A stretch of 64,000 nucleotides of DNA from Salinirubellus litoreus (GCF_037335815.1 NZ_CP147841.1:1054001-1118000), one strand, 5' to 3'. Shown: positions 1-8,988, counted from the first letter of the stretch. The notes: generated by a model not told the origin, from the sequence alone. Made by a program: numbers and translations.

Positions 1-32
1 TGTCCGTCCGGCCCCGGATCGCGTCGTCCGGC

Positions 33-713
33 GTGTTCGGGGCGGTCACGGTCGCCGTCGCGGGTCCGGTCGCCGGCTTGGGTTTCTCCCGGCTGATCGG
101 ACACCTCCCGCCGGTCGGTCCGCTGTCGCGGCTGGCGGCCGCGGTCGTCCTCTACGGGGCCGGTCTCGCGGCCGTCGGGGTCGGATACCTCGCGCTGACC
201 GGCCGGCTCGGCGATCTCCGCCCCGTCCGCCCCGACGCCGAGGAGGTCCGTCTGGTCGCCGCGGTCATCGCCGTTCTCGTCCTCGCCTGGGTCGTCGCCG
301 TCGTCGGCCTCGCCGTTCTCGGCGTCCCGTTCGCGGGGAACGCCCTGACCGCACAGGCCGACGGCGGGTTCCGGATCTCGCTGGTGCTCCTCGCCGGCCT
401 CTCGCTGGTGGTCATCGCGCCCACCGAGGAACTGCTCTACCGCGGGGTCGTCCAGGCGTCGCTGTACGACGTCACGTCCCGACGCCGAGCGGTGGTCGCT
501 GCGAGCGTCCCCTTCGCGCTGGCACACGTCCCGACGCTCTACGCCGATACCTCCGAGCCCTCGGCGGTCGGGCTCTCGCTGATCGCCGTCTTCGGTCTCT
601 CGCTCGTGTTCGGCTGGCTCCACGCCCGGACCGACGACATCGTGGCTCCGACCGCGGTCCACGGTGGGTACAACTGTCTGGTCTTCTGTCTCCTCTACCT
701 CGTCGGGGTCTGA
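33..713 (+). CDS. CPBP-family intramembrane metalloprotease (possibly 5' truncated)
   Basis: Polytopic membrane protein of the CPBP (CAAX protease and bacteriocin-processing) family, predicted to cleave or bind a substrate inside the membrane. The family motifs are visible: EELLYR with the two glutamates at about residues 132-133 and Arg 137, then FALAH near residue 167, and a final conserved HGGYN near the C-terminus, which together form the putative metal site. At least six hydrophobic segments. The frame stays open to the left edge of the window, so the GTG at 33 is only the first usable start and the true start may lie outside. The substrate cannot be told from the sequence. Confidence 0.85.
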   Translation: MFGAVTVAVAGPVAGLGFSRLIGHLPPVGPLSRLAAAVVLYGAGLAAVGVGYLALTGRLGDLRPVRPDAEEVRLVAAVIAVLVLAWVVAVVGLAVLGVPFAGNALTAQADGGFRISLVLLAGLSLVVIAPTEELLYRGVVQASLYDVTSRRRAVVAASVPFALAHVPTLYADTSEPSAVGLSLIAVFGLSLVFGWLHARTDDIVAPTAVHGGYNCLVFCLLYLVGV

Positions 714-835
714 TGCGGACGGTTGTGTCCTCTACCGATGATCGCCGATCCTGGATCGGGCGATCGTCGCGAAGTCGTTACGACCGTCCGTGTGAGCGTC
801 GGCCCGGTCGCCGCTCCGGCGTCCCGTCGTCCCCG

Positions 836-1246
836 TCAGTCGTCGTCCTCGTGTTCGGTCTCCACCACCGAGGGCTCGCGCCGTGTCGGCGGCTCGGCGG
901 AGACGAGCAGCCCCCAGACGTCACGTCGGTCGGCCGCCTCGCGGTAGAGCCGCTCGCGGAGCGGGCCGTAGTCGGCGAACTGGTTGAGGAACGTCCGCGC
1001 CTCCCGTGGGAGGACGCCCGCGCGCTCCAGGGCCCGCTCGGTGGCCTCCCCGCACGAGTAGACCGCGTCCTCCGTCACCAGGTGGACGCACTCCTCGTAG
1101 TCGGCGGGGAGGGGTTCGCGCTCCTCGTCGGTCAGTTCGGAGAAGCCGACGATGCCCATCTCGGTCCGCCGGGCGACGAACGACGCCACCCACGAGCAGA
1201 ACCCACAGTCGTCGTCGTAGACCAGCGTCGCCTGAGTCCGGGTCAT
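836..1246 (-). CDS. DCC-family (DUF393) thiol-disulfide oxidoreductase-like protein
   Basis: 136-residue soluble protein of the DCC/DUF393 family. It opens with a short beta strand followed by DDDCGFC, giving the family DxxCxxC motif with Cys14 and Cys17, and a downstream segment (FLNQFADYGPLRERLYREAADRR, here interrupted for brevity as FLNQFADYGPL then RERLYREA) typical of the family. A thioredoxin-like redox role is usually proposed; the partner is unknown. The start was taken at the ATG before MTRTQATLVYDDD because the long upstream extension in this frame has no protein-like composition. The acidic C-terminal tail is typical of haloarchaea. Confidence 0.85.
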   Translation of the reverse strand: MTRTQATLVYDDDCGFCSWVASFVARRTEMGIVGFSELTDEEREPLPADYEECVHLVTEDAVYSCGEATERALERAGVLPREARTFLNQFADYGPLRERLYREAADRRDVWGLLVSAEPPTRREPSVVETEHEDDD

Positions 1247-1344
1247 ACCCGTGTTAGGTGGCCGGCCGACGTGGGGCTTTCGGCTGTCGCATCGCCGCAC
1301 TCGGCGGGTCTCGTCCGGGTCCTCCCGAACCACGACCCGCGAGG

Positions 1345-1842
1345 TCAGGTGAATCGGCCGGTCTCGGCCCCGCACTCGACACACACGGTCACGAGCGCCT
1401 CGGCGTCCTCGGCCCGCTGCACCTCCTGTCCGGTCCGCTCGCCGCACTCGGAGCACTCCCGGAGGATGGTCGTCTCGCCGCCCTCCTTCGGGGCTCCGAG
1501 CGCGAGCGCCTTCACCCGCGTCTCCCCCCGGTTCCACCCCTGCTGCCACTCGCCGGGGCCGAATCGGACCGCCTCGCCGGCGCTCACGGTGACGTCCTCC
1601 TCGCTCGCGGGTTCCGAGCCGCTCGGTGGCTCGCCGGTCTCGAACGTCACCTCGCCCGCCAGCACGTAGAACACCTCCTCCTGATCGGCGTGTCGGTGGT
1701 AGCCGAACGCGAACGACTCGCCGGGTTCGAGTTCGTAGTAGTTGACCGCGACGTCCTCGGTTCCGAGCGCCCCCGTCAGCGATCGCTTGACGCTCGCCGG
1801 CCCCATCCACGAGTCGACCTCCTCGATACGCGTCTTTCGCAT
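1345..1842 (-). CDS. cupin-domain protein with C-terminal zinc-ribbon-like tail
   Basis: 165 residues. The central part is a small cupin barrel with the metal-binding pattern GYHRHADQEEVFYVLAGE (histidines and glutamate of cupin motif 1) and a GEAVRFGPGEWQQGWN second motif. The C-terminal ~45 residues hold two CxxC pairs (CSECGE and CVECGA), suggesting a bound zinc. The start ATG at 1842 is followed by MRKTRIEEVDSW; a decayed copy of exactly this N-terminal segment lies near 2.65 kb. Function beyond metal-dependent cupin chemistry or ligand binding is not evident. Confidence 0.8.
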   Translation of the reverse strand: MRKTRIEEVDSWMGPASVKRSLTGALGTEDVAVNYYELEPGESFAFGYHRHADQEEVFYVLAGEVTFETGEPPSGSEPASEEDVTVSAGEAVRFGPGEWQQGWNRGETRVKALALGAPKEGGETTILRECSECGERTGQEVQRAEDAEALVTVCVECGAETGRFT

Positions 1843-2128
1843 GGCTGGGGGTCGGCGAGTCGGGAGTAAAGGGTATCGACGAGGGCGATGGGGTGCTGGC
1901 AGCGCCGACAGCGGTCGCGACGATCTGGGTCCCGGACGCACTCGGACCTCGAAACCCGTCGTAGATACCGAACGGGGACGATCGATGTGCTCTCGGCTCC
2001 CGAGCGGCAGGCGGGTTAGCCTCCCCGGCGAGCCCGTCCCCGCCCGTCCTCACGCGACGGCTTCGGCTCTCGTGACGTCGGCCTGCCGTCCCGTGTGTCG
2101 GGTCTCCCCGTCCTGCGTCCCTCCCGAG

Positions 2129-2416
2129 TCACGACGTGATCGCTCCGTCCATCGCGTTCCCGGCACGGGTTTTGACTCCGGTCTTCGGGAGCACCCGGGC
2201 GAGGGCGGCGACCCCCGGTGCGGCTCCGATCGTCCCGGTGAGGAGTACCGAGATCAGATCCCCTTGCGCGTAGTGTATTCGCACCGCGGCGAGCCAGAAG
2301 TCCGTCCATCCGACCACGAACGCGAGGACCAGGAGGCCGACGACGAGCCTCCCTGCGACTCCAATGGCTGACGTTATCGATTCCCCGACTGCGTCGCCAC
2401 TGTGTTCGTCTGCCAT
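2129..2416 (-). CDS. small membrane protein, unknown function
   Basis: 95 residues with two hydrophobic segments: LVVGLLVLAFVVGW near residues 24-40 and ISVLLTGTIGAAPGVAALARV near residues 55-75. The start ATG at 2416 (MADEHSGD) is preferred over the ATG 42 nt upstream, because the extra residues are Arg/Ser-rich and unlike an acidic haloarchaeal N-terminus. No family was recognised. It stands alone between the cupin gene and the peroxiredoxin gene, convergent with neither. Confidence 0.55.
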   Translation of the reverse strand: MADEHSGDAVGESITSAIGVAGRLVVGLLVLAFVVGWTDFWLAAVRIHYAQGDLISVLLTGTIGAAPGVAALARVLPKTGVKTRAGNAMDGAITS

Positions 2417-2619
2417 CGTCGTTCGGGAGGGGCGCGAGCCGGATGAACCACCAGCCACGACTTCACACTCCGAGGGCTAGCTCGGCCTCGCTCCCGATCG
2501 AGTGCCGGATCGCTGGCGGACGACGACGTAGCGGGATTTCGAACCGCGAAGCCGGAATGCCGGCTCGCGATGTCACGCCGCTGGCGCTCCGAGCGGGGGT
2601 CTGGGATCGTCACGACGCT

Positions 2620-2674
2620 CGACGCTCGCCGGGTCCATCCACCGGTCGACCTCCTCGATGCGCGTCCGTCTCAC
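2620..2674 (-). pseudogene. relic of the cupin gene 5' end, in an otherwise empty spacer
   Basis: Read on the minus strand from a GTG at 2674, the sequence gives RRTRIEEVDRWMDPASVER, which matches the first 18 or so residues of the intact cupin protein at 1345-1842 (RKTRIEEVDSWMGPASVKR). Similarity stops abruptly and the frame meets a stop shortly after. This looks like a truncated, decaying partial duplication. The rest of the spacer 2417-2793 shows no other coding or structural signal. Confidence 0.65.
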
Positions 2675-2793
2675 GCCGGTGAGCGAGCGGCGGCTACCGC
2701 CGTTCCCGGTCGGCGAGTGGGTGGCGGTCGCCGTCCGGTATCGGATCTCGATACCTGACGGGCGTTATTGGGCGATCCGGTCGCAACGAGGAT

Positions 2794-3324
2794 ATGGTGG
2801 CTTCAGGGCTCGACGTCGGCGACACGGCACCCGACTTCACCGCTCCGCTGGTCTCGCCGGAGGAGGGTGTCGAGGAGGTGTCGCTCGAATCGCTGCTCGC
2901 GGACCGGCCGGTCCTGCTCTGCTTCTACACGAACGACTTCAGCCCCGACTGCATCGACGAGTGGTGCTCGTTCCGCGACTACGGGTGGTTCTCCACGAGC
3001 GAGCAGGTGCAGGTCGTCGGCATCAGCAAGTCACGCGCGAGCACGCACCGGCGGTTCATCGACTACCTCGGGCTGACATTCCCGCTCTTCTCCGACCGGG
3101 ATCTCGCGGTCGCCGGGGCGTTCGACGTGAAGTACCGCACGTTCAGGCTCCTCCCCCGGTCGCGCCGCTCGTGCTTCCTCGTCGATACGGACCGAACGGT
3201 GCGCTATCGGTGGGTCGGCACCCATCCCCTCGACCCGACGCGGGACACTCCCGACGTCTACGAGATACACGAGGCCATCCGTGAGGAGTACGGCGAACCC
3301 GAGGCCGAGACGTTCGGGTTGTAG
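2794..3324 (+). CDS. peroxiredoxin / AhpC-TSA-like redoxin
   Basis: 176-residue thioredoxin-fold protein. It begins with LDVGDTAPDFTAPL, the usual N-terminal strand and P-D-F motif of AhpC/TSA proteins, then PVLLCFYTNDFSPDC with a Cys at 53 in the peroxidatic position and another at 58 (DEWCSF). VVGISKS and FPLFSDRDLAVAGAFDV match later family blocks. It probably reduces peroxides using a thioredoxin-like partner. The second Cys five residues on is suggestive of an atypical 2-Cys or BCP/PrxQ-type mechanism, where resolving Cys is five residues away; this is inferred from spacing only. Confidence 0.85.
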   Translation: MVASGLDVGDTAPDFTAPLVSPEEGVEEVSLESLLADRPVLLCFYTNDFSPDCIDEWCSFRDYGWFSTSEQVQVVGISKSRASTHRRFIDYLGLTFPLFSDRDLAVAGAFDVKYRTFRLLPRSRRSCFLVDTDRTVRYRWVGTHPLDPTRDTPDVYEIHEAIREEYGEPEAETFGL

Positions 3325-3611
3325 AACTCAGCGTGCGCTCCGGGAGCCACCTCCGTCGCCCCGATCCTGTCCGATGCTGCCCCGGTGGGATCACGAGACC
3401 TCCCTCCGATCGGCGGCTCGTATCCACGGTTTCGTTCGATCCCTCGATGCACGCGGAGTGCAGCCCCTTCGGTCGACAGCCACCGAATGCGGGAACCGAG
3501 GATCCGGCCTATGAGCAGCGTCGACGCGAACCTCTCTCGTAGTTGTACAGATGGACTACTCAGAAAATGGCGTAGTGATACGAACGGCTGTTGACAGAAA
3601 GCGCAGCGGAG

Positions 3612-4925
3612 CTAGACGGTTTCGTCCTGTATCCGACGGAGGTGGTAGAGGAACGAACTTTCGTCGACTTCCACGTCGTCTTCAGTGATGCGTTCATCTC
3701 GTTGGACAGGGCGAGTTACCTCGGCTCCGGCCAGTAGTTCGAACGGAACGGCACCCTCATTAGCCGCCTTCTCTGCGGACTGTAGTGCGCCGTAGATCGT
3801 GGTTCCCCCGCCACCATCGATCACGTCACCGGGCTCCAAGTCGCGCTTGGCTCTCGCGACAACCTCCGAAGCCTGCGTCCGAACGACTCCAGTGGGGCCG
3901 TCGTTGAGGGCGACGTTAGCGATACTTACGGTTGTTTCCGGGAAGATGTGGTACGAACGGTCGAAGTACTGGTATTTTCCACCATTTACGGTTGGTACGT
4001 TGAACCGTTGTTCGAAGTACTGCTGCATTTCAGGGTTTTTGGCTTCCGTGATCACGAATGCACTCGGGTTGTTAAAGCCGTCGGCTGGGGTGACTCCGTC
4101 GATGACACCTTTTTCATCGAGGACCCCCCCGTCACCCTTCGGGCGAAGCGTTTCGAGTACACCTTCCTGATCGGTCTTGGGGATATGTGGCTCTCCGCTG
4201 TCTGGAGTGAGACCGATCGCGTTCGCTGCTGCGCAGAGTTCGACGGAGACTTTCGTCCCGTCCAGAAAGGTGTTGTACATGCGTGGGTTCGGGTCGTTAT
4301 TTTCGATGAACGACTCAGAAAGACCAAACCGTTCAGGCGCATCGTCCGGAGTTCCGTGGGGTTCGAGCGTGAAGATAGTCCCCTGGCCTGCGGCGACGAT
4401 GTCCAGTCCTACTGATTGGGCCCAGTCGACAAGACCGATCACTTGCGCTGGCTCGTCCCCGTAGGCCATCGAGTACGTGACCCCTTTGGTCGACGCGATC
4501 TGTGAAAGAAGCGGGCCGACCGTCGCGTCGGTCTCTACGGTCACGTTGACGACATGGTTCTCAGCAGTGATTGCAGCCCAGATATGACGAGCCGCATCGA
4601 CCGGGGCGCCGGTCACCTCGACCACGACGTCTACCGGGGCTTCCGCTGCGACGACACCGTCTGCTGTCACGACGCGTTTGCCTTCATCCAGGGCGGCCGC
4701 GACCTCATCGGAATCGTCTGTTTTTACGACTTCGCTGGTGTCAACGCCCGCTTTCCGATAGGCCGTCTCCGCCTTCGAGATCTCGATATCTGCCAAGACG
4801 ACCGGATCGATACTTGGCATTCTCTCCACCTGATACGTGACGAACTTGCCGAAGACTCCCGTACCGATTATCGCGACCGATATCGGATCATCTGCCCGCT
4901 TTCGCAAGGTTTCTTGTAAATACAT
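3612..4925 (-). CDS. homoserine-dehydrogenase-like NAD(P)-dependent oxidoreductase with SAF domain
   Basis: 437 residues. The N-terminal Rossmann fold shows VAIIGTGVFGKF at about residues 17-28 and the segment DVVVEVTGAPVDAARH, as in homoserine dehydrogenase-like and Gfo/Idh-type enzymes. A C-terminal SAF-like domain (about residues 355-435) has AKRDLEPGDVIDGGGG and a late VTRPVQRDERITEDDV. Relatives act on sugar- or polyol-derived substrates; the exact substrate is not readable. Codon use is visibly less GC-rich than in flanking genes, which suggests recent acquisition. TATA and Shine-Dalgarno-like signals lie just upstream. Confidence 0.75.
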   Translation of the reverse strand: MYLQETLRKRADDPISVAIIGTGVFGKFVTYQVERMPSIDPVVLADIEISKAETAYRKAGVDTSEVVKTDDSDEVAAALDEGKRVVTADGVVAAEAPVDVVVEVTGAPVDAARHIWAAITAENHVVNVTVETDATVGPLLSQIASTKGVTYSMAYGDEPAQVIGLVDWAQSVGLDIVAAGQGTIFTLEPHGTPDDAPERFGLSESFIENNDPNPRMYNTFLDGTKVSVELCAAANAIGLTPDSGEPHIPKTDQEGVLETLRPKGDGGVLDEKGVIDGVTPADGFNNPSAFVITEAKNPEMQQYFEQRFNVPTVNGGKYQYFDRSYHIFPETTVSIANVALNDGPTGVVRTQASEVVARAKRDLEPGDVIDGGGGTTIYGALQSAEKAANEGAVPFELLAGAEVTRPVQRDERITEDDVEVDESSFLYHLRRIQDETV

Positions 4926-4931
4926 CGACTT

Positions 4932-4961
4932 TCACCTCCCTTCGCGGGCATATATAATTAT
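4932..4961 (-). promoter_or_regulatory. Shine-Dalgarno (GGGAGGTGA) and TATA-like element upstream of the SAF-domain dehydrogenase
   Basis: On the minus strand GGGAGGTGA ends 6 nt before the ATG at 4925, and an AT-only run (TAATTATATA) lies at 4951-4960. The TATA is so close that a start point 25 nt downstream would fall at or inside the Shine-Dalgarno sequence, so the two signals may not be used together. Confidence 0.55.
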
Positions 4962-4999
4962 TGACCAGCCGTACAATACGCACAAACGTTGACTCGTTG

Positions 5000-5260
5000 C
5001 TATGATAGTTGCCCGTCCTGCTCGGATAGCCCGTCGAAGTTCAGTATGCAGCCGTTACTGGTTTCGAGATACCAGTATCCCCCACCTGGATATCGGTCCC
5101 CGAACCCGGTGTAAGTAGCACCGGAGCCGTGCCCATCGACTCGAGAGGTCGTGACAGGATATCGGATACTCCGGGTTTTCGTCGCACCGATCCCATATAT
5201 CTCGAACGATCCCGAATCTCGGAAATCCACGGCTGGTGGATGAACGCCACTACGGTTTTG
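5000..5260 (-). pseudogene. truncated gene remnant, C-terminal fragment
   Basis: From just after stop codons near 5262 the minus strand encodes a protein-like stretch without upstream start: DFRDSGSFEIYGIGATKTRS, then SRVDGHGSGATYTGFGDRYP and GGGYWYLETSNGCILNFDG, ending at a stop at 5000. The composition (Tyr, Gly, Trp, Thr rich) looks like an exported beta-sandwich domain rather than random translation. A second frame gives MLEVTYNDKTVVAFIHQPWI starting at 5283, so a frameshift joining the two is possible. Either way no intact gene exists here. The lower GC matches the neighbouring dehydrogenase island. Confidence 0.5.
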
Positions 5261-5283
5261 TCATTATAGGTCACTTCTAACAT

Positions 5284-5585
5284 CGATCAACAGTGTCGGT
5301 TACTGACATCGAGTTGTCGGGTGTGTTCTCAGTGTGGTGTACTCACTGGGGCCCGAACACCCTTCACAGCAGAGGTGTCTCCTTCTGAGACATCATGACC
5401 TGCGAGTGCCGAGGGTTGAGAAGCGGGGCTGTAGCGGGCGGCGTTCGGCTGATCAGACAGACCACGGACCGATGGTCGTCACAGATCGCCCTCCCGGATC
5501 GACACCGGCGTACGCACGGCATTTCACCCGTCCGAGCGACCGCAGCGAGTGCGGATCGAAGTTTTTCTCGCGTCCTTGCGAGCCG
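5284..5585. other. intergenic spacer with no recognised gene
   Basis: About 300 bases between the gene remnant and the hairpin cluster downstream of EF-2. All frames give short, low-quality translations. GC rises from the lower-GC island on the left to the normal genome level on the right near 5.5 kb. No promoter serving a gene was identified. Confidence 0.4.
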
Positions 5586-5677
5586 AGCGGGACGGCTGCG
5601 CCGTCCCGCTGGCCGTGCGAACGGGCGGCTTCGCCGCCCGTGAACAGAGAGTGGTTCGCGAGTGAAGCGAGCGAACC
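5586..5677. repeat. cluster of three palindromes at the 3' end of EF-2
   Basis: Three hairpins in a row: an 11-bp perfect stem with TGC loop (5586-5610), an 8-bp perfect stem with TTC loop (5622-5640), and a 7-bp stem GGTTCGC/GCGAACC (5653-5677). Similar three-base-loop palindromes occur at 17238-17316, 57675-57718 and 63181-63290. They are likely REP-like intergenic elements and may act as mRNA 3' structures. Confidence 0.7.
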
Positions 5678-5678
5678 C

Positions 5679-5695
5679 GACGAAGGAAAAAGTGG
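5679..5695 (-). terminator. T-tract terminator candidate after EF-2
   Basis: Immediately after the EF-2 stop, the minus strand reads ACCACTTTTTCCTTCGTCGG and continues into the GGTTCGC hairpin. Archaeal termination needs mainly a T run, which is present. A nearly identical arrangement follows polC (T-run, CTCGTCGGGTTCGC hairpin). Confidence 0.5.
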
Positions 5696-7879
5696 TTAGA
5701 AGTAGTCGACCTGCGCGGGCAGTTCGGCCTTCATCCCCTTGCGCTCGCGGATCTCCGCGATGATCTCCGGCTGGAGGTTGTCCGCGAGGACGCGGAAGCC
5801 GGCGTTCTCCGTGTTCCAAGAGGCACGCCCCTCCGTGGCGGACCGGATGTCCGAGGAGAACCCGATCATCTCGTCGACGGGCGCGATGCCCTCGACGACC
5901 ATCAGGTCGCCCTCCTGGTACATGTCGTCGACGCGGCCGCGGCGGCCCTGGATCTCGCCCGACGCCGAGCCCATGTACTCCTGGGGGACGTCGATGCGGA
6001 CGTCCTGGATCGGTTCGAGGAGTCGGATCTCGGCGTCCATCAGCGCCCGGTGGACGGCGTCGCGCGTGGCCGGGATGACCTGCGCGGGACCGCGGTGGAT
6101 GGCGTCCTCGTGGAGCCGGGCGTCGTGGAGCCGCAGGAGCGTCCCCTGAACGGGCTCGGCGGCCAGCGGGCCGTCCTCGAGGGCCTCGCCGATCCCCTCG
6201 ACGACGAGCTCCATCGTCTCGTTGAGGTGCTGGATACCCTTCGTGTCGTCGATGAGGATGTTCGAGCCGAAGATGGTCTCGACGTTCTGGGCGGTGTCCT
6301 TGTCCATGCCGGCCTCCATCAGCGCCTCGCGGCGCTCCAGTTCCGGCATGTCCATCGAGGCCTCCCCCAGCTTCAGGAGCTCGACGATCTCCTCGCTGAG
6401 CGGCTCGACGCTCATGTAGAACCGGTTGTGCCGGTTCGGCGAGATGCCCTCGACCTCGCGACTCTCGGTCGTGGGTGCCTCGCGGTAGACGACGATCGGT
6501 TCGCCCGTGGTGACGGGGATCCCCTGGTTACGCTCGATGCGCTGGGTGATGACTTCGAGGTGGAGCTCGCCCTGTCCCGAGATGAGGTGCTCGCCGGTGT
6601 CCTCGTTGATCTCGATACGGATGGTTGGGTCCTCCTTCGAGACCTGTCGGAGCGTCTCGATGAGCTTCGGGAGGTCGTCCATCGACTTCGCCTCGACGGA
6701 CTTCGTGATGACCGGCTCGGAGATGTGTTCGATGGACTCGAACGGCGTCATCTCCACCGACGAGACGGTCGAGCCGGCGATGGCGTCGCGCAGGCCGGTG
6801 ACGGCCGCGATGTTCCCGGCGGGGACGCCGCGGTCGAGCTCCTCGCGCTCGCCGCCCATGAAGATCCCCACCGACTGGACGCGGTTCTTCCCCGCAGTGC
6901 CGGAGACGTAGAGCTCCTGGCCCTTGCGGATCGTCCCCGAGAACAGCCGGCCGGTGGCGATCTCGCCGGCGTGGGGGTCCATCGAGATGTCCGTGACCAT
7001 GAAGACGACCTCGCCGTCGTCGTCCACGTCGCGCATCGTGTGCGCGAGGTTGGAGTCGGCGTCGCCGCGCCAGACCGTCGGGATGCGACGGGGCTGGGCT
7101 TCGAGGGGGTTCGGGAAGTGCTCGGCGACCATATCGAGCACGACGTTCGAGAGCGGCGACTCCTCGTGGAGCTCCTGGCGCTGGTCGTTGCGCTCCATCT
7201 CGATGATCTCGGGGAAGCCGATCCCCGTCCGGGTCATCGACGGTGCCGAGACGCCCCACTTGTAGAGCGCGGAGCCGAACGCGACCGTACCGTCCTCGAC
7301 CGAGACGGTCCAGTCGACGTCCTCCTCCTCGGTCATCCCGCGGATGAGGTCGTTCACGTCGCCGATGACCTTCATCAGCCGCTCCTGCATCTCCTGGGGC
7401 CCCTCTTGGAGCTCGGAGATGAGGCGGTCGACCTTGTTGATGAACAGCGCGGGCTTGACGCCCTCGCGGAGCGCCTGCCGTACCACCGTTTCGGTCTGGG
7501 GCATCGCGCCCTCGACGGCGTCGACGACGACGAGCGCGCCGTCGACGGCGCGCATCGCCCGCGTCACGTCGCCACCGAAGTCGACGTGGCCCGGCGTGTC
7601 GATGAGGTTGATGAGGTGGTTCTTCTCCTCCCACTCGTGTGTCATCGAGACGTTCGCCGCGTCGATGGTGATCCCGCGCTCCTGCTCGTCCTCCTCGGTG
7701 TCCATCATGAGCTGCTGGCCGGCCGTCTCGTCGGAGATCATGCCGGCACCGGCGAGGAGGTTGTCCGTCAGGGTGGTCTTGCCGTGGTCGACGTGTGCGG
7801 CGATGGCGATGTTCCGGATCTGCTCCGGCTTGTCCATCAGTTTCTCGCACTCCTGTACGATCTTCTTGCGTCGGCCCAT
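5696..7879 (-). CDS. fusA: translation elongation factor EF-2
   Basis: 727-residue GTPase that drives tRNA-mRNA translocation on the ribosome. The G domain shows AHVDHGKTT (P-loop, about residues 26-34), RGITIDAANVSM, DTPGHVDFGG and NKVDR. Domain IV carries DAIHRGPAQ with His595, the expected diphthamide site, and the protein ends ELPAQVDYF. Length fits archaeal aEF-2. The ATG at 7879 starts MGRRKKIVQECEKLMDKPE, the normal archaeal N-terminus; the much longer open frame upstream is the shadow of the neighbouring J-protein. It is a single-gene unit here, not in the str operon order. Confidence 0.98.
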   Translation of the reverse strand: MGRRKKIVQECEKLMDKPEQIRNIAIAAHVDHGKTTLTDNLLAGAGMISDETAGQQLMMDTEEDEQERGITIDAANVSMTHEWEEKNHLINLIDTPGHVDFGGDVTRAMRAVDGALVVVDAVEGAMPQTETVVRQALREGVKPALFINKVDRLISELQEGPQEMQERLMKVIGDVNDLIRGMTEEEDVDWTVSVEDGTVAFGSALYKWGVSAPSMTRTGIGFPEIIEMERNDQRQELHEESPLSNVVLDMVAEHFPNPLEAQPRRIPTVWRGDADSNLAHTMRDVDDDGEVVFMVTDISMDPHAGEIATGRLFSGTIRKGQELYVSGTAGKNRVQSVGIFMGGEREELDRGVPAGNIAAVTGLRDAIAGSTVSSVEMTPFESIEHISEPVITKSVEAKSMDDLPKLIETLRQVSKEDPTIRIEINEDTGEHLISGQGELHLEVITQRIERNQGIPVTTGEPIVVYREAPTTESREVEGISPNRHNRFYMSVEPLSEEIVELLKLGEASMDMPELERREALMEAGMDKDTAQNVETIFGSNILIDDTKGIQHLNETMELVVEGIGEALEDGPLAAEPVQGTLLRLHDARLHEDAIHRGPAQVIPATRDAVHRALMDAEIRLLEPIQDVRIDVPQEYMGSASGEIQGRRGRVDDMYQEGDLMVVEGIAPVDEMIGFSSDIRSATEGRASWNTENAGFRVLADNLQPEIIAEIRERKGMKAELPAQVDYF

Positions 7880-8025
7880 TATGAGGGTAGATTCCAGCAG
7901 GAGCGTGAAAAGGGTAGTGTTTCGCCCCCGTGCGCGGGTATCAGCCCGTCTCATCCCCTGGCGAACTGTGACGTACCGAGCGCCCGCCCGTTCGATCCGC
8001 CTCCATCGAGGAGGCGAGCCGGGGT

Positions 8026-8805
8026 TCAGCTCGCGCCGCCGAGGTGCTCGCGAAGCCGCTCGTAGGCCTCCCGCACCCGGATGAACGCCTCGGGATCCCC
8101 GCCGAGGTCCGGGTGGGTCTCCTTGGCCCGCTCGCGGTAGGCCTCCCGCACCGTGTCGAGGTCGGCCTCCGGCTCCAGCCCGAGGACCTCGTACGCCGCC
8201 TCGACGGTGGGGCGGTCGTCGTGATCCCTCGCGGCCGCCGAGCCGTCCCGCGACCCGTCCTCGCGGTCGCCGCCCGACCAGCCGGACCAGCGGCGCGAAC
8301 CGGCCTCCTCGCTCGTCCCCCGCCACCAGCCGCCCTCCGCGGCGTCCTCCGGGTCGGTCGCCTCCCATCCCCAGGGGTCGTCCCAGTCGTCGGGGTCGTC
8401 GCTCCAGAACGGGTCGTCCGGGTCGCTGTCGGCCCACGTCCACTCGTCGTAGTCTGCGGCCGCCTCCCCGCCGTCCGTGGCCTGTGTCGCCCGTCCGTGG
8501 TCGTCCGTGTGCTCCCCCGGATTCGGGGCCGCGCGATCCCCGGTTTCGGTTCCGGTTTCGGTTCCGCCCCCCCCGTCGGTCGACGGGTCGTCGGCCCGGC
8601 CGGTCCCCCGGCTCCCGGTCTCCACCCCGGCGTACACCGAGCGGAGCATCCGCTCGCGGGCGTACCGGTAGGCGAGGAACCCGCCGGTGGCGCTGACCGC
8701 CGCGACGACGAGGAAGACGGGCGAGCCGAACCCGACGAACAGCGAGACGAGGGCGACGCCGCTCAGGAGCCCGGCGAGCCCGATAGCGACCCACGTCCGG
8801 TACAC
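8026..8805 (-). CDS. membrane-anchored J-domain (DnaJ-like) protein
   Basis: 259 residues from a GTG start. The N-terminus has two adjacent membrane segments (WVAIGLAGLLSGVALVSLFVG and PVFLVVAAVSATGGFLAY), then a long acidic, Trp/Asp-rich low-complexity linker (about residues 60-195), and a C-terminal J domain: AAYEVLGLEPEADLDTVREA and the HPD motif in ETHPDLGGDPEAF. It should stimulate an Hsp70 (DnaK) ATPase at the cytoplasmic face of the membrane. It lacks the G/F and zinc-finger regions, so it is a type III J-protein. Its client is unknown. The start is uncertain by a few codons. Confidence 0.85.
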   Translation of the reverse strand: MYRTWVAIGLAGLLSGVALVSLFVGFGSPVFLVVAAVSATGGFLAYRYARERMLRSVYAGVETGSRGTGRADDPSTDGGGGTETGTETGDRAAPNPGEHTDDHGRATQATDGGEAAADYDEWTWADSDPDDPFWSDDPDDWDDPWGWEATDPEDAAEGGWWRGTSEEAGSRRWSGWSGGDREDGSRDGSAAARDHDDRPTVEAAYEVLGLEPEADLDTVREAYRERAKETHPDLGGDPEAFIRVREAYERLREHLGGAS

Positions 8806-8988
8806 ACCTTCCCTTTGGACCCGCGCCGGTGTAAGTCTCCCGTCGGACGTGACGGGCCGTTCTGGCCACTCCCGTCGTCGCCGGCTACCTCGCCCGTCGC
8901 TCCGGTGACTGCGCGTGTGCGTCGCGCCGCAGTAAATGCCGCCGACCCCGTAAGACCCATACCCCGTGACGGCTTGGTAACGGTAGAC

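Noticed and set aside
6050..8065. 671-codon open frame antisense to EF-2
   Set aside because: Shadow of EF-2, which has complete family motifs on the other strand.
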